Positions 4,871-5,555 of a DNA stretch of 5,555 bases are shown piece after piece. A program made the translations under genes and the position numbers. The notes beneath the pieces are model-generated. The model ran no database searches and was not told the DNA's origin. It saw only the letters and a list, made by a program, of their open reading frames with translations. This DNA is from Dehalococcoidia bacterium (lineage in GTDB: Bacteria > Chloroflexota > Dehalococcoidia > GIF9 > AB-539-J10). Positions within the stretch are counted from its first letter, which is position 1, and each line of letters opens with the position of its first letter. The stretch is from contig JAUWFX010000120.1 of NCBI GenBank assembly GCA_030606765.1, forward strand, positions 1-5,555, written 5' to 3'.

Positions 4871-5437
4871 ATGAGGAAACCGACTAAGCGTGAAGCCATA
4901 ATAGGTGGCATATCTCTAGCAATTACCATAGCTTTATCTCTTTTTATCCTTCAGCATCGAAGCTACCTCAACCAAATAGCAGAGTGGGGCTATCTTGGTT
5001 GCTTTTTCATCAACGTTCTCACTAACGGGACCTTCATTTTGCCCGGCTTCGGCATTGTTATTACATTCACACTGGGTGGAGTATTAAATCCCGCCATAGT
5101 TGGCGCCGTAGCTGGAATTGGTGAAGCTATAGGTGCTACTGGTGCTTATCTCACTGGATACGCAGGCAGGGGATTATTGAGAGATAGTAACAGCAGCCTT
5201 TACCTTCGCTTCACCAATATTATTGACCGTCATGGTTCTAAAGCCATTTTCTTCACATCAGCTGTATTGACTCCTCTTTTTTACCCCTTCGCCGTATTTC
5301 TAGGCATGGTTCGCTTTGGCTGGGTAAGATTTTTCCTCGTCACCTGGGCAGGCCGGACAGTCAAAAGCATGGTACTAGCTTACCTGGGATACTTCGGTTT
5401 GAAGGTCGTCCTACAATGGCTGGGCTTGGACATTTAA
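4871..5437 (+). CDS. VTT-domain (DedA/YdjX-like) small integral membrane protein
   Basis: This 188-aa, strongly hydrophobic protein has a basic N-terminus (MRKPTKR), a first membrane segment (about 10-27), a family-like region AEWGYLGCFFINVLTNGTFI leading into a Pro/Gly-rich re-entrant-like stretch (55-72), a Gly-rich segment with E85 (AVAGIGEAIGATGAYLTGYA), and two C-terminal hydrophobic segments around TSAVLTPLFYPFAVFLGMVR and TWAGRTVKSMVLAYLGYFG. This order, including the late GR (161-162), fits the VTT/SNARE-associated superfamily. Some DedA-type members act as lipid-carrier transporters or flippases (for example for undecaprenyl phosphate or phosphatidylethanolamine); the substrate here cannot be read. 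The ATG follows a consensus -10 box without an SD. It stands alone between its own promoter and the tRNA promoter. Confidence is good for the superfamily and low for function. Confidence 0.8.
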   Translation: MRKPTKREAIIGGISLAITIALSLFILQHRSYLNQIAEWGYLGCFFINVLTNGTFILPGFGIVITFTLGGVLNPAIVGAVAGIGEAIGATGAYLTGYAGRGLLRDSNSSLYLRFTNIIDRHGSKAIFFTSAVLTPLFYPFAVFLGMVRFGWVRFFLVTWAGRTVKSMVLAYLGYFGLKVVLQWLGLDI

Positions 5438-5438
5438 C

Positions 5439-5467
5439 TTGAGTTTCCCAAGCTGTTTTGTTATATT
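5439..5467 (+). promoter_or_regulatory. Promoter of tRNA-Ala
   Basis: TTGAGT (5439-5444) is separated by exactly 17 nt from TATATT (5462-5467), with a TG extended -10 motif at 5459-5460. Initiation near 5474 would give a precursor with about 6 nt of 5' leader before the mature tRNA at 5480. It begins two bases after the VTT stop codon, so the tRNA does not depend on the upstream gene. Confidence 0.7.
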
Positions 5468-5479
5468 CTTGAACCAAGC

Positions 5480-5555
5480 GGGGCTGTAGCTCAATCGGGA
5501 GAGCGTCTGACTGGCAGTCAGAAGGTAGTGGGTTCGAATCCCATCAGCTCCACCA
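5480..5555 (+). tRNA. tRNA-Ala (anticodon GGC)
   Basis: This is a complete 76-nt cloverleaf. The acceptor stem GGGGCTG/CAGCTCC (5480-5486/5545-5551) includes a G3:U70 wobble, the main alanine identity element. The D arm is GCTC/GAGC. The anticodon stem TCTGA/TCAGA (5506-5510/5518-5522) holds the loop CTGGCAG with anticodon GGC at 5513-5515, reading GCC and GCU codons. The T arm is GTGGG-TTCGAAT-CCCAT. The discriminator A (5552) and CCA (5553-5555) are encoded, and the gene stops exactly at the window edge. Whether more tRNAs follow cannot be seen. Confidence 0.98.

Overview
The window is ordinary bacterial chromosome. It carries compact housekeeping genes, frequent GTG and TTG starts, sigma70-type promoters and a tRNA-Ala gene with encoded CCA. 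The gene set (rny-ymdB, prfA-prmC, a class U-like sirtuin, a DUF89 protein, a VTT/DedA-type membrane protein), the moderate base composition and the start-codon use would suit a Chloroflexota/Dehalococcoidia-type bacterium. That placement is an impression from gene style and was not tested.

Layout: (1) Positions 3-89 hold the last 28 codons of a rightward gene recognisable as RNase Y. Two bases later comes ymdB (92-859, TTG start), a 2',3'-cyclic nucleotide phosphodiesterase-type metallophosphoesterase; the pair looks translationally coupled. (2) A leftward operon, read from 3618 down to 907, encodes release factor 1 (prfA), its glutamine methyltransferase (prmC, overlapping prfA by 4 nt) and a Sir2-family NAD-dependent deacylase (GTG start with a good Shine-Dalgarno). 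It converges on ymdB with only 47 nt between stop codons and no convincing terminator. (3) A short divergent region (about 3608-3678) holds what looks like one bidirectional promoter. Its 10-bp palindromic -10 element can be read leftward for prfA and rightward for a DUF89/ARMT1-like protein (3679-4518). (4) A 352-nt gap (4519-4870) holds nested weak inverted repeats, an odd GC-rich block with a 12-bp palindrome and a run of nine G, then an AT-rich tail with a terminator-like hairpin and a consensus -10 box. (5) The -10 box lies 11 nt upstream of the ATG of a small VTT-domain membrane protein (4871-5437). (6) A clear promoter follows at once and drives tRNA-Ala(GGC), which ends exactly at the window edge.

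Functionally, prfA and prmC form an enzyme-substrate pair: PrmC methylates the glutamine of the RF1 GGQ motif. RNase Y and YmdB both belong to RNA turnover and signalling. The sirtuin, DUF89 and VTT proteins have no evident mechanistic link to these. No mobile element, CRISPR array, defence system or plainly new multi-gene system is visible. The signals most worth a second look are the symmetric promoter between prfA and DUF89, the probable leaderless starts of prfA and the VTT gene, and the unexplained GC-rich intergenic block.
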